Origin: Thiodiazotropha sp040507035
Lineage (GTDB): Bacteria > Pseudomonadota > Gammaproteobacteria > Chromatiales > Chromatiaceae
NCBI GenBank assembly: GCA_040507035.1
Contig: JBEVVR010000035.1
Coordinates: forward strand, 199,497-263,496
DNA length: 64,000 nt
Direction of reading: 5' to 3'
Every line of letters starts with the position of its first letter. Position 1 is the stretch's first letter. The notes beneath the pieces are model-generated. The model searched no databases and had not been told where the DNA came from. It saw nothing but the letters and a program-made list of their open reading frames with translations. The position numbers were made by a program, and so were the translations under genes. Below, piece by piece: positions 51,580-63,686 of the stretch.

Positions 51580-51712
51580 AACCCTGCCTGTTCGGTCAAT
51601 ATCGAGGGCTGACAGGAGGTTAGATAAACAGCGGCCAAATGTCTGCAATGGCCGGTGTAGACCTCGTCCGTTCAAAAAACCCCCCCTGCGAAAAAATTTA
51701 TACATCTATCCT

Positions 51713-51741
51713 TTGACCTTATATCTCAGACCCCTTATACT
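51713..51741 (+). promoter_or_regulatory. Sigma-70 promoter of the atp operon
   Basis: TTGACC at 51713-51718, a 17-base spacer, and TATACT at 51736-51741 form a strong sigma-70 match. Predicted start is near 51748, about 43 bases before the atpI start. The gap 51580-51712 shows no gene. Confidence 0.85.
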
Positions 51742-51790
51742 CCTCCCTCCTTGCTGGTTAGGCTCATACTAAGGGTACCGGGAAACCGGA

Positions 51791-52171
51791 ATGCAGCTTA
51801 CCGGAAACAGCCAGATCCGCACCATTGTCGTGCTCCAATTTGGGGCAGCGCTAAGCGTTGGCTTGGTACTTCTGGCATTCGGTAAAACCGTTGCTTTGTC
51901 AGGGTTTCTTGGAGGCCTGATTGCCGCAGCGGCAAACGGCTTTTTTGCCTACAGGTCCTTCACGCACTACCGTGCCCAGGACCCGCAGAAGATAGCCGGC
52001 CGCATGTTTGGCGCCGAAATCCAGAAGTTGATCGTCACGGGACTGATGTTCGGATTGACAATTGTCACCATCAGTTCTTTGAGTATTGGTGCATTATTGG
52101 GCTGTTACCTCTTCGTACAGGTGGCGGTCCCGTTGGTAGTTTTGATTTTTCAAGATAGACAGCATTCATAG
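51791..52171 (+). CDS. atpI: ATP synthase accessory protein AtpI
   Basis: 126 residues with four hydrophobic segments (IVVLQFGAALSVGLVLLAFG, GFLGGLIAAAANGFFAYRSF, LIVTGLMFGLTIVTI and LGCYLFVQVAVPLVVLIF). It is the usual first gene of proteobacterial atp operons and helps assembly or c-ring loading; it is not part of the final enzyme. Eight bases before atpB. Confidence 0.9.
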   Translation: MQLTGNSQIRTIVVLQFGAALSVGLVLLAFGKTVALSGFLGGLIAAAANGFFAYRSFTHYRAQDPQKIAGRMFGAEIQKLIVTGLMFGLTIVTISSLSIGALLGCYLFVQVAVPLVVLIFQDRQHS

Positions 52172-52179
52172 GTTTACAT

Positions 52180-53040
52180 ATGGCTGGCGATACGCTCACC
52201 TCCAGTGGATATATTAAACACCATTTGACCAATTTGACCTTCGGCCAACACCCGGACGGCAGCTGGGGTATCGCGCATTCGGCCGCTGAAGCCAAGGAGA
52301 TGGGTTTCTGGGCAATCCATGTGGATACCATGTTCTGGTCCATCGGCCTCGGTATCCTGTTTCTCTATTTCTTCAGCAAGGCCGCCAAGCAGGCCACCGC
52401 CGGGGTGCCCAGCGGGCTGCAGAATTTCGTCGAATGGCTGGTCGACTTCGTCGATGACAGCGTGCGCGGCTCTTTCTCTGGCCGCAATGCCCTGGTCGCG
52501 CCCCTGGCGCTGACCATCTTCGTCTGGATCTTCCTGCAGAATCTGATGGACCTGGTGCCGGTGGATGTGATCCCGGAACTCGCCAAGCTGCTCGGCATAC
52601 ACTATATGAAGGTGGTGCCTTCCACCGACCCCAACGCCACCTTCGGCATGGCCATCGGGGTCTTCATTCTGGTCCTCTTCTACAGTATCAAGATCAAGGG
52701 TGTCGGCGGTTTCGCCGGCGAGCTGACCCTGCAGCCCTTCTCGTCCAGTAACACCCTGGTCAATATCCTGTTTATTCCGGTCAACTTCGTGCTCGAATTC
52801 GTCAGCCTGATCGCGAAACCCATCTCTCTCGCCCTGCGACTGTTCGGTAACATGTATGCGGGTGAAATGATCTTTATCCTGATCGCCATCATGTACAATG
52901 CCGGGTTGATCCTCGGCCTGTTCGGTGGCGTTCTCCAGCTCGGCTGGGCGATTTTCCATATCCTGATCATCACCTTGCAGGCGTTCATCTTCATGACCCT
53001 GACCATCGTCTATCTGGATATGGCGCACCACGAACACTGA
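52180..53040 (+). CDS. atpB: ATP synthase F0 subunit a
   Basis: 286 residues, a polytopic inner-membrane protein. The essential Arg lies in the conserved helix PISLALRLFGNMYAGEMIFILI (proton-channel face), and the QAFIFMTLTIVYL helix is typical. It conducts protons next to the c-ring. The first ATG of the frame has an AGGT upstream near the atpI stop. Confidence 0.97.
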   Translation: MAGDTLTSSGYIKHHLTNLTFGQHPDGSWGIAHSAAEAKEMGFWAIHVDTMFWSIGLGILFLYFFSKAAKQATAGVPSGLQNFVEWLVDFVDDSVRGSFSGRNALVAPLALTIFVWIFLQNLMDLVPVDVIPELAKLLGIHYMKVVPSTDPNATFGMAIGVFILVLFYSIKIKGVGGFAGELTLQPFSSSNTLVNILFIPVNFVLEFVSLIAKPISLALRLFGNMYAGEMIFILIAIMYNAGLILGLFGGVLQLGWAIFHILIITLQAFIFMTLTIVYLDMAHHEH

Positions 53041-53083
53041 TTTTAACTTTCAACTATTTAGTTCATTAAACGGGAGACCAATA

Positions 53084-53314
53084 ATGGAACAAGCACTGCT
53101 GTACATTGCCGGCGCGATCATGATGGGCCTGGGCGCCCTGGGTGCCGCGGTAGGCATCGGCGTACTGGGTGGCCGCTTTCTCGAGGGCGCCGCACGTCAG
53201 CCTGAACTCATCCCCATGCTGCGCACCCAGTTCTTCATCGTCATGGGCCTGGTCGACGCCGTACCCATGATCGCCGTGGGTCTGGCCATGTACGTACTGT
53301 TCGCTGTCGCCTGA
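53084..53314 (+). CDS. atpE: ATP synthase F0 subunit c
   Basis: 76 residues, two membrane helices linked by a polar loop with the conserved RQP (GAARQPELIPM). The second helix carries the proton-binding acid in LVDAVPMIAVG (Asp). The ion-binding set lacks the Gln/Glu/Ser ligands of sodium types, so it is a proton synthase. Confidence 0.97.
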   Translation: MEQALLYIAGAIMMGLGALGAAVGIGVLGGRFLEGAARQPELIPMLRTQFFIVMGLVDAVPMIAVGLAMYVLFAVA

Positions 53315-53369
53315 TTCAGGCCGTTGAGCGAACTCACTATCATCTCGTCCAACGAGAGGTAATTCCGGG

Positions 53370-53840
53370 ATGAACATCAATCTGACGCTTATAGGTCAGC
53401 TGCTCGCATTTGCGGTGTTCGTGTGGTTCACGATGAAATATGTCTGGACCCCGATCATGGGTGCTCTGGAGACCCGTAAAAAAGAGATAGCTGATGGCCT
53501 GGCCGCCGCCGAACGCGGTCAGCACGAACAGGAGCTGGCGAAAGAGCGGGCCAAAGACGTGCTGCACGAAGCCAAATCGCAAGCCGCAGAGATCGTGGCG
53601 CAGGCGCAGAAACGGGCAGCCGAAATTGTCGATGAGTCCAAGGACACCGCACGCACTGAGGGTGAGCGTATTCTGAGTGCTGCGCAGACTGAGATCGAGC
53701 AGGAGTCGAATCGTGCTCGCGAGCAGCTGCGTGAAAAGATCGGTGAACTGGCGGTGGCCGGTGCAGAAAAGATCCTCAAAAAGGAGATCAATGCAGCGGC
53801 GCACACAGACATCGTCAACGAATTGGCAAAAGAGATTTAG
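53370..53840 (+). CDS. atpF: ATP synthase F0 subunit b
   Basis: 156 residues, the E. coli length. One N-terminal membrane span (NLTLIGQLLAFAVFVWFTMKYVW) and a long Lys/Glu/Ala-rich coiled coil (LAAAERGQHEQELAKERAKDVL ...). It forms the peripheral stalk dimer that joins F0 to F1 through delta. Followed by atpH after nine bases. Confidence 0.97.
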   Translation: MNINLTLIGQLLAFAVFVWFTMKYVWTPIMGALETRKKEIADGLAAAERGQHEQELAKERAKDVLHEAKSQAAEIVAQAQKRAAEIVDESKDTARTEGERILSAAQTEIEQESNRAREQLREKIGELAVAGAEKILKKEINAAAHTDIVNELAKEI

Positions 53841-53849
53841 GGCGGAATC

Positions 53850-54389
53850 ATGGCAGGTGAAGCAACCACTATTGCCCGCCCCTACGCCGAAGCGGTCTTT
53901 GACCGCGCCGAAGAGAGTGGCAAGCTGGACGACTGGTCCGAGATGCTGAACTTTCTCACCACCGTGGTGGAGAGCGAAGAGATGGCACCGGTTGTCGGCA
54001 ATCCGCTGGTTGAGCAGGAGGCCCTGGTCTCTCTGCTGCTGGAGATCGCGGGTGACAAGCTGGACCAGGAGGGCGGAAATCTGATCAAGGTATTGGTCGA
54101 GAACAACCGCCTCAAGGTCTTACCAGAGATCGAAGCTCTCTTTGAAGCGCTCAAGGCCGACAAGGAACGCATCAGCAAGGTCCATGTGACCTCTGCATTC
54201 GACCTTGACGCGGCACAGGAAAAACTCATTGCCGACGCCTTAAAGGCCAAGTTGGGACGCAACGTCACCATCACCAGTGAAAAAGACCCCGAGCTGATCG
54301 GCGGCGTTCACATCCGTGCGGGTGACATGGTTATCGACGGCTCCGTCCGTGGACAACTGCAGCAACTGGCGAACGAATTGGGAATCTAA
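53850..54389 (+). CDS. atpH: ATP synthase F1 subunit delta
   Basis: 179 residues. N-terminal helical bundle (TTIARPYAEAVFDRAEESGKLDDW) and the conserved C-terminal region DPELIGGVHIRAGDMVIDGSVRGQLQQLANEL. It links the b stalk to the alpha3-beta3 head. GGCGGAATC precedes the ATG. Confidence 0.96.
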   Translation: MAGEATTIARPYAEAVFDRAEESGKLDDWSEMLNFLTTVVESEEMAPVVGNPLVEQEALVSLLLEIAGDKLDQEGGNLIKVLVENNRLKVLPEIEALFEALKADKERISKVHVTSAFDLDAAQEKLIADALKAKLGRNVTITSEKDPELIGGVHIRAGDMVIDGSVRGQLQQLANELGI

Positions 54390-54402
54390 GCGAGAAGCCA
54401 TC

Positions 54403-55944
<1,542 letters not shown>

Positions 55945-55978
55945 GCGGCAAACGTAACACGAGATAAGGTTCTAAGTT

Positions 55979-56839
55979 ATGGCGGGCGCAAAAGAGATAC
56001 GCACACAGATTGCCAGTATCAAGAATACGAGCAAGATCACCAAGGCGATGGAGATGGTGGCGGCCTCGAAGATGCGTAAGGCACAGAACCGCATGGCGGC
56101 CACCCGGCCCTATGCGGACAAGATGCGCAACGTGATCGGGCATCTGTTTCATGCACATCCCGAGTACAAGCACACCTTCATGATCGAGCGCGAGGTGAAG
56201 CGTGTCGGCTACATCATCGTCTCCTCCGATCGCGGTCTTTGCGGCGGGTTGAACAACAACCTGTTCCGTAAGCTGGTGAAGGACATGCGGGTGCACCGGG
56301 AGAGCGGTACCGAGGTCGATTTCTGTACCATCGGTAACAAGGCGCTGGGATTCTTCGGCCGCTTTGGCGGCAATGTGGTCAGCCAGGCGACCCACCTGGG
56401 CGATACCCCCCACATCGAAGACCTGATCGGCACGGTGAAGGTGATGCTGGACGCCTACTCCGAGGGCAAGATCGATCGAATCTTTATCGCCTACAACAAC
56501 TTCGTCAACACCATGACTCAGAGTCCGACAGTGGAGCAGCTGGTGCCCATCCCCTCCACCATGGAAGAGGAGCTGAAGCACCACTGGGACTACATCTACG
56601 AACCCGATTCGAAAGAGGTCCTGGACAACCTGCTCAGTCGTTATGTTGAATCACTGGTCTATCAGGCCGTGGTGGAGAACGGCGCCAGTGAGCAGTCCGC
56701 ACGCATGGTGGCGATGAAGTCCGCCTCGGACAATGCGGGCAACCTGATCGACGAGCTGCAACTGATTTACAACAAGGCGCGCCAGGCTGCGATCACCCAG
56801 GAGATCTCGGAGATCGTCGGCGGTGCCGCGGCTGTCTGA
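55979..56839 (+). CDS. atpG: ATP synthase F1 subunit gamma
   Basis: 286 residues. Starts AGAKEIRTQIASIKNTSKITKAMEMVAASKMRKAQ and ends AARMVAMKSASDNAGNLIDELQLIYNKARQAAITQEISEIVGGAAA-type, the antiparallel coiled coil that forms the rotor shaft. The central Rossmann-like part includes SSDRGLCGGLNNNLFR. Confidence 0.97.
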   Translation: MAGAKEIRTQIASIKNTSKITKAMEMVAASKMRKAQNRMAATRPYADKMRNVIGHLFHAHPEYKHTFMIEREVKRVGYIIVSSDRGLCGGLNNNLFRKLVKDMRVHRESGTEVDFCTIGNKALGFFGRFGGNVVSQATHLGDTPHIEDLIGTVKVMLDAYSEGKIDRIFIAYNNFVNTMTQSPTVEQLVPIPSTMEEELKHHWDYIYEPDSKEVLDNLLSRYVESLVYQAVVENGASEQSARMVAMKSASDNAGNLIDELQLIYNKARQAAITQEISEIVGGAAAV

Positions 56840-56907
56840 TGACGGCCTGAATAGTTACTAGTTTTTTAATATTTGAGAGTCGCCTGGAGCGGCAAGAGGA
56901 ACCAGAA

Positions 56908-58284
<1,377 letters not shown>

Positions 58285-58303
58285 TCGGCCGGGAGTAGAA
58301 TAG

Positions 58304-58732
58304 ATGGCCATGACAATCCATGTGGACATAGTCAGCGCCGAGGGTGAGATCTTCACCGGGATGGCTGAGATGGTCTATGCGCCGGCGATCATGGGTGAGG
58401 TGGGTATCGCCCCCCGCCACACTCCGCTGGTGACCCAGCTGAAGCCCGGCGAGGTGCGTGTCGATACCGGTGACGACAAAGGGATGCAGCACTTCTATGT
58501 CTCCGGTGGCATTCTCGAGGTGCAACCCCATGTGGTTACCGTGCTCGCCGATACCGCGATTCGCGCCGCGGACCTGGATGAGGCGGCGGCTCAGGAGGCC
58601 AAGCGTCGTGCCGAAGATGCGATGGCAAATCGTACCTCCGAGTTCGAATATGCCAAGGCACAGGCGGAACTGGTGGAGGCGGCGGCACAGCTGCGCGCCA
58701 TCGAGCGCATCCGCAAGGGCAAGGGCAGCTGA
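58304..58732 (+). CDS. atpC: ATP synthase F1 subunit epsilon
   Basis: 142 residues. N-terminal beta-sandwich (IHVDIVSAEGEIFTG ... GEVGIAPRHTPLVTQLKPGEVRV) and C-terminal helical hairpin (ANRTSEFEYAKAQAELVEAAAQLRAIERIRK), which can inhibit F1. Last gene of the atp operon; an FKBP gene starts 56 bases downstream. Confidence 0.97.
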   Translation: MAMTIHVDIVSAEGEIFTGMAEMVYAPAIMGEVGIAPRHTPLVTQLKPGEVRVDTGDDKGMQHFYVSGGILEVQPHVVTVLADTAIRAADLDEAAAQEAKRRAEDAMANRTSEFEYAKAQAELVEAAAQLRAIERIRKGKGS

Positions 58733-58787
58733 TCCTACCATCGTTTCCACACCGGGCCTGACGGACCAGGCCCTGGCGCAGGTTGCT

Positions 58788-59276
58788 ATGTCCAATGAAA
58801 TAATCCAGAACGGCAAGTTCGTCTCCCTCACCTACTCAATATCCGATCCCGATGGCAACCTTCTGGAGCAGAGCGACCTCCCGGTCAGCTATGTCCACGG
58901 TGGCGAGACTGAACTCATAGGTGGAATGGATAGTGCGGTAGCCGGAAAGCGTCAGGGAGAAGAAGTCATGCTGACCATTCCACCGGCCGAGGCCTTCGGT
59001 GAACACGATCCCAACCTGACCTTTACCGATGATCTTGAGAATATACCGACCCAGTTACGTCAGCTGGGTGCGGAGGTTCAGATGCAGAACGATAATGGTG
59101 ATGTGAAGAGTTTCTTCGTCACCAGGATAGAGAATGGCAGACTGACCGTTGATGGAAACCATCCCCTCGCAGGGAAGACTCTGGTGGTTAAGCTGAAGAT
59201 CCTGGAAGTCAGGGACGCAACCAAAGAAGATGCCATGTCAGTCGGTCTGCCTGGCCAATCCCCTACGATTAATTAA
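58788..59276 (+). CDS. SlyD-like FKBP-type peptidyl-prolyl isomerase
   Basis: 162 residues from the ATG at 58788, chosen because the conserved FKBP strand (KFVSLTYSISDPDGNLLEQSD) starts soon after; the frame extends upstream into atpC in another reading frame and that part is not real. FKBP core includes PVSYVHGGETELIGGMDSAVAGK and IPPAEAFGEHDP, then the IF (insert-in-flap) chaperone domain of the SlyD/SlpA class (DGDVKSFFVTRIENGRLTVDGNHPLAGK-like). It lacks the His-rich metal-binding tail of SlyD. Folding helper in the cytosol. Confidence 0.9.
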   Translation: MSNEIIQNGKFVSLTYSISDPDGNLLEQSDLPVSYVHGGETELIGGMDSAVAGKRQGEEVMLTIPPAEAFGEHDPNLTFTDDLENIPTQLRQLGAEVQMQNDNGDVKSFFVTRIENGRLTVDGNHPLAGKTLVVKLKILEVRDATKEDAMSVGLPGQSPTIN

Positions 59277-59392
59277 GCAAGCGTCATTGCCTTGCATTTG
59301 TAATGCGGAGGTGTGATTTTTTACCTGTAAGCTGGTACAGCCGAGTGGTATTAAGCTATCCTCGGATCATGTTATAAAAGTGAGGTGAATTG

Positions 59393-60763
59393 ATGGATCT
59401 GGGCGCTCTGATTTTGGCTGCGGGAGAAGGTACGCGAATGCGTTCCAGGTTCCCCAAGGTTTTGCACCAATTAGCCGGTAAACCCCTACTCGCTCATGTG
59501 ATCGATACCGCGCGTTCCGTCAATCCCCATGAGATCACTATTGTCTATGGCCATGGTGGCGAACTGGTACCGACACGCCTCTCCGCCCCGAATCTAAGCT
59601 GGGTGGAACAGGCAGAACGTTTGGGTACGGGCCACGCTGTGATGCAGGCGATGCCTAACTTGGGCAAGGTCGAACAAGTGCTTATTCTCTACGGCGATGT
59701 GCCATTGATCAGCAGTTCCACCCTGACCGGGTTGTTGAGCTGTCTGAAAACCAGCGACCTTGCTCTGCTCACCGTCGATCTTCCCGATCCCACGGGGTAT
59801 GGACGTATCGTGCGCGATGGCATGGACCGAATTGTACGTATTGTAGAGCAGAAGGACGCGAGTCCGCGGGAGCGCGAAATAACCGAGATCAACACGGGTA
59901 TCCTCGCCGTCAAACGGGATCGCCTCGATGGCTGGCTCAAGCGACTGGATAACAACAATGCCCAGAAAGAGTACTATCTGACCGATATCATCGCCATGGC
60001 GGTTGCGGACGGGGTCAATATTGAGGCGGTACACCCCGACGCTGAAGAGGAGGTCATGGGGATCAACGACCGTAAACAACTGGCCTATCTCGAACGTTAT
60101 TATCAACGCCAGCAGGCGGATCTGCTGATGCAGAACGGCACCTCCCTGGCCGATCCCTCCCGAATCGACATTCGTGGAGAGATCACCGCGGGCAGGGATG
60201 TCTTTCTCGATTGCAATGTGATCATCGAGGGTAGGGTAACCCTTGGCGATGGTGTTAGCATCGGTCCCAATGTATTGCTGAAGAACTGCACCATCGCTGA
60301 AGGTACACAGGTCTTTGCCAACAGTGTCATCGAAGATGCCGAGATCGGAAGCGATTGCCGTGTCGGTCCGTTTGCCCGGATCCGCCCTGAGACCCGGCTT
60401 GCGGATCATGTCCATATCGGTAATTTCGTCGAAATCAAAAAGAGTCAGGTGGCGAACGGTAGCAAAATCAACCACCTCAGCTATGTGGGTGACAGCGATG
60501 TGGGGGGAGAGGTCAATATCGGAGCGGGGACCATTACCTGCAACTACGATGGTGCCAATAAATATAAAACGGTCATCGGAGACCGGGCCTTTATCGGTTC
60601 GGATACCCAATTGATTGCACCTGTGGTTGTCGGCGAGGGCGCGACCATCGGTGCCGGTTCCACGATCAGTAAAGATGCGCCCGCTGAGAAGCTGACCCTC
60701 AGCCGGGTAAAACAGGTCAGTGTCGACGGTTGGGAACGGCCGGTCAAAAAACCAAAGTCCTAG
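59393..60763 (+). CDS. glmU: Bifunctional GlmU (N-acetyltransferase / uridyltransferase)
   Basis: 456 residues, the E. coli length, from the ATG at 59393 with AGGTG upstream. The N-terminal uridyltransferase has LILAAGEGTRMRSRFPKVLH. The C-terminal left-handed beta-helix acetyltransferase shows VNIGAGTITCNYDGANKYKT and ATIGAGSTISKDAP. It makes UDP-GlcNAc for peptidoglycan and lipopolysaccharide. Its TAG stop lies in a 16-base repeated motif (see findings). glmS follows 38 bases later. Confidence 0.97.
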   Translation: MDLGALILAAGEGTRMRSRFPKVLHQLAGKPLLAHVIDTARSVNPHEITIVYGHGGELVPTRLSAPNLSWVEQAERLGTGHAVMQAMPNLGKVEQVLILYGDVPLISSSTLTGLLSCLKTSDLALLTVDLPDPTGYGRIVRDGMDRIVRIVEQKDASPREREITEINTGILAVKRDRLDGWLKRLDNNNAQKEYYLTDIIAMAVADGVNIEAVHPDAEEEVMGINDRKQLAYLERYYQRQQADLLMQNGTSLADPSRIDIRGEITAGRDVFLDCNVIIEGRVTLGDGVSIGPNVLLKNCTIAEGTQVFANSVIEDAEIGSDCRVGPFARIRPETRLADHVHIGNFVEIKKSQVANGSKINHLSYVGDSDVGGEVNIGAGTITCNYDGANKYKTVIGDRAFIGSDTQLIAPVVVGEGATIGAGSTISKDAPAEKLTLSRVKQVSVDGWERPVKKPKS

Positions 60764-60801
60764 GGCCTGCTAACAGGACCTAACCAGGGGGAGCTTAAAT
60801 C

Positions 60802-62628
60802 ATGTGTGGCATCGTCGGTGGAATCGCTCAAAGAGATGTAGTTCCGATTCTGATGGAGGGACTCAAGCGGCTTGAGTATCGAGGCTACGACTCCGCCGGT
60901 GTTGCGGTATTGGATCAGCGGCAACACCTGCAACGAATTCGCTCCGTGGGTAAGGTCGCCGCCCTCAAGGACCTGATCGATAATGCGGAACTCGCGAGCA
61001 ATCTTGGCATCGCCCATACCCGTTGGGCCACCCATGGGATGCCAGCGGAGAGGAACGCCCACCCCCATATGAGCGGTGAACGGGTGGCGATCGTACACAA
61101 CGGTATTATCGAAAACTATGCCGAGCTGCGGCAGGATCTGAGTAACAAGGGTTTTAATTTCACCTCGGAGACCGACACCGAGGTCATTGCCCATCTCCTG
61201 GCGGATGTTATGGAGTCGGAAGCCGATTTCATACAGGCGATTCGCAAGGCGAGCAGTAAACTGGTCGGCGCCTATGCCCTTGCCGTGGTGAGCCCTGACG
61301 ATCCCGATCAGATGGTGGTGATCAGGGCCGGCAGCCCGCTGGTGGTCGGCCTCGGCGAGGGGGAGAACTTTATCGCCTCCGATGTCTTTGCCCTGCTGCC
61401 TGTGACCCAGCGCTTCATCTTCCTGGAAGAGGGTGACCTGGCCCACGTCTCCAGAGACGGGGTAAAGGTATACGACCAACAGGATCAACCGGTGGAGCGC
61501 GAGGTACGCACCTCCAAGGTCTCGGCTTCAAGTGCGGAGAAAGGTCCCTACCGGCACTACATGTTGAAGGAGATCTTCGAACAACCGGCGGTGATCGCGG
61601 AGACCCTTGAAGGGCGAATCCACAAGGGCAAACTGCTGGAAGAGGCCTTTGGCTTCGAGGCCAAGCAGCTGCTGGACAAAACCAAAAACGTCCATATTAT
61701 CGCCTGCGGCACCAGCTACCATGCGGGATTGGTCGCTCGCTATTGGTTGGAGGAGATCGGCATCCACTGCAGTGTCGAGGTGGCGAGCGAGTTTCGCTAT
61801 CGCAAGGTGGTGGTGCCCGAGAACACCCTCTTCGTCACCATCTCCCAGTCGGGGGAGACAGCCGATACCCTGGCCGCCCTGCGCGGCGCTGAATCCCAGG
61901 GCTACCTGGGCAGCCTGACCATCTGCAACGTCCCCGAAAGCTCGCTGGTACGCGAATCCAATGTGGCCCTGATGACCCGGGCAGGCCCGGAGATAGGCGT
62001 CGCATCCACCAAGGCCTTCACCACCCAGCTGGTGGCCCTCAGATTACTGGTCATCGCCCTGGCAAAGCGCCGCGGCATGGACAGCGAAAGTGAGCGGCAG
62101 CTGGTGGAGGAGCTGCATGCGCTACCGCGCCAGGTTGAAGTGATCCTGGAGCTCAACGACGCCATCCAGGAGATGGCGAACGCCTTTGCGGAGAAGAACC
62201 ACGCCCTGTTTCTTGGTCGTGGCTGTTTCTATCCGATCGCCATGGAGGGAGCCCTCAAGCTGAAGGAGATCTCCTACATCCACGCCGAGGCCTACCCCGC
62301 CGGCGAACTCAAGCACGGCCCCCTGGCCCTGGTGGATGCGGAGATGCCGGTGATCTGCGCCCTTCCCGACGATCCGCTGCTGGAGAAGGTGATCTCAAAC
62401 CTGCAGGAGGTTCGCGCCCGTGGCGGCGAGCTGTTCCTGTTCAGCGATCAAAAGGTAAAGATCGACCTCGACCGCTTTCAGAATCTGACCCTGTCCGACA
62501 TCTATCCCTCGACGTCGCCGATCGTCTACACCATACCCCTGCAGCTGTTGTCCTATCATGTGGCGATATTGAAGGGGACCGATGTGGATCAGCCGAGGAA
62601 TCTGGCGAAGTCGGTGACGGTTGAGTAG
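60802..62628 (+). CDS. glmS: Glucosamine-6-phosphate synthase
   Basis: 608 residues (609 in E. coli). N-terminal glutaminase with catalytic Cys at position 2 (MCGIVGGIAQRD) and HTRWATHGMP, then two SIS isomerase domains (ACGTSYHAGLVARYWLEE; FLGRGCFYPIAMEGALKLKEISYIHAEAYPAGELKHGPLAL). It makes glucosamine-6-phosphate, feeding GlmM and GlmU; the glmU-glmS arrangement is conserved. A GGGGG sits eight to ten bases before the start. Confidence 0.98.
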   Translation: MCGIVGGIAQRDVVPILMEGLKRLEYRGYDSAGVAVLDQRQHLQRIRSVGKVAALKDLIDNAELASNLGIAHTRWATHGMPAERNAHPHMSGERVAIVHNGIIENYAELRQDLSNKGFNFTSETDTEVIAHLLADVMESEADFIQAIRKASSKLVGAYALAVVSPDDPDQMVVIRAGSPLVVGLGEGENFIASDVFALLPVTQRFIFLEEGDLAHVSRDGVKVYDQQDQPVEREVRTSKVSASSAEKGPYRHYMLKEIFEQPAVIAETLEGRIHKGKLLEEAFGFEAKQLLDKTKNVHIIACGTSYHAGLVARYWLEEIGIHCSVEVASEFRYRKVVVPENTLFVTISQSGETADTLAALRGAESQGYLGSLTICNVPESSLVRESNVALMTRAGPEIGVASTKAFTTQLVALRLLVIALAKRRGMDSESERQLVEELHALPRQVEVILELNDAIQEMANAFAEKNHALFLGRGCFYPIAMEGALKLKEISYIHAEAYPAGELKHGPLALVDAEMPVICALPDDPLLEKVISNLQEVRARGGELFLFSDQKVKIDLDRFQNLTLSDIYPSTSPIVYTIPLQLLSYHVAILKGTDVDQPRNLAKSVTVE

Positions 62629-63087
62629 ATACGCCTATACGGCATCTGCTCGTGTTCCCAGACAATTAACTCTATCACGAATAGGAAAGATTTGGGTGAG
62701 TTAACCCGCTCGTTTCTCTGGTGAATTCTTACCTTACGAGATTATAACTAACTGTTATTCAGGAACATTACATTTCGATAAGAAGAATTAATGGTCCTTA
62801 CGGCAGCGTATTGCAGATGCTAGATAATTTTTCTAGTGCACTGGAGCAGCAGATTTAGAAGAATCGACTCAAGGTATCAACCCACGTTCTATCAATAGGA
62901 CCGCAACGTGACCGAAGCTGACATCAAGATAAATCTCTCTACTCCCTGTAAGCGGTCATTAACGTTTATGGTAAGGGACCGAGGCGAAGCCGAGTTCCGC
63001 GCAGGGCCGAAGGCCCGGAGTGTACTTGAAAGCCTTGTTATGCCCGACTAAAATACCAATAATTGGTACCCATAGAGGTTTTCCCCG
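62629..63087. other. Intergenic region with attC-like segment
   Basis: 459 bases between glmS and parD. The left half has no gene. Bases 62958-63046 look like a degraded integron attC-type site: two hairpin cores, GGC-GAA-GCC (62983-62991) and GGGCC-GAA-GGCCC (63004-63016), then GCCTTGTTATGCCC (from 63032), which resembles the 3' end of many attC sites. The matching left arm is poorly kept (only TAAC and AAG align), so it is degenerate at best. Confidence 0.4.
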
Positions 63088-63327
63088 ATGAGCAAAAATA
63101 CCAGTATTACCCTTGGCGAGCATTTTGACTCCTTCGTTACAGAGCAACTTGAGAACGGCAGATACGCCTCGACCAGTGAAGTTCTTCGGGCTGGGCTGCG
63201 TTTGCTGGAAGAGGAAGAAACCAAACTTTCCACGCTTCGAAAGTTGCTTGACGAGGGCGAAACCAGCGAGTTCGTTGAATACTCGCTCAATGGCTTGATT
63301 GAAGAGTTGGATAGTGAAACCCATTAA
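63088..63327 (+). CDS. parD: ParD-type antitoxin
   Basis: 79 residues. Starts NTSITLGEHFDSFVTEQLENGRYASTSEVLRAGLRLLEEEE, the ribbon-helix-helix ParD (CC2985-like) pattern, then a flexible acidic tail (EYSLNGLIEELDSETH) that wraps the toxin. It overlaps parE by one base. It should repress its own promoter, but I did not resolve the operator. Confidence 0.93.
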   Translation: MSKNTSITLGEHFDSFVTEQLENGRYASTSEVLRAGLRLLEEEETKLSTLRKLLDEGETSEFVEYSLNGLIEELDSETH

Positions 63328-63629
63328 TGCCTCATTTCAGGATTAAGGCTGCTGCCCGCGAGGATTTGAAGGGAATTGCCAGATACACGGAGCAGACCTG
63401 GGGCTACGAACAGCGAAATAATTACCTGACCGAATTTGACCAAGCTTTCCATCGTTTGGCAGAAAACGCCAAACTTGGCAAAGCCTGTGATCATATTCGC
63501 CTGGGCTATAGAGTTTTTCCAGTAGGTAGCCATCTGATCTTTTACAAATCAGGTACGGGAAAAAATGTCGAAATAGTCCGGGTACTCCATAAACGCATGA
63601 ATGTTTCCTCTCGCTTTTCTAAGGCATAA
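63327..63629 (+). CDS. parE: ParE/RelE-superfamily toxin
   Basis: 100 residues. The pattern FRIKAAAREDLKGIARYTEQTWGYEQRNNYL ... LAENAKLGKACDHIRLGYRVFPVGSHLIFYKSGTGKNVEIVRVLH is the ParE fold, whose members poison DNA gyrase. The stop codon TAA is part of GGCATAAC (63623-63630), the inverse of GTTATGCC upstream of parD, an arrangement reminiscent of integron cassettes. Confidence 0.93.
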   Translation: MPHFRIKAAAREDLKGIARYTEQTWGYEQRNNYLTEFDQAFHRLAENAKLGKACDHIRLGYRVFPVGSHLIFYKSGTGKNVEIVRVLHKRMNVSSRFSKA

Positions 63630-63686
63630 CGACTGTAAAAGGGAAAGAGAAGAAGAAAAGGGAAAGGGGACATTTTGGGCTCGCCC

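Noticed and set aside
58458..58787. N-terminal extension of the FKBP gene into atpC
   Set aside because: The extension is the out-of-frame shadow of atpC, rich in Arg, Pro and Ser, with no homology; the FKBP fold starts after ATG 58788.
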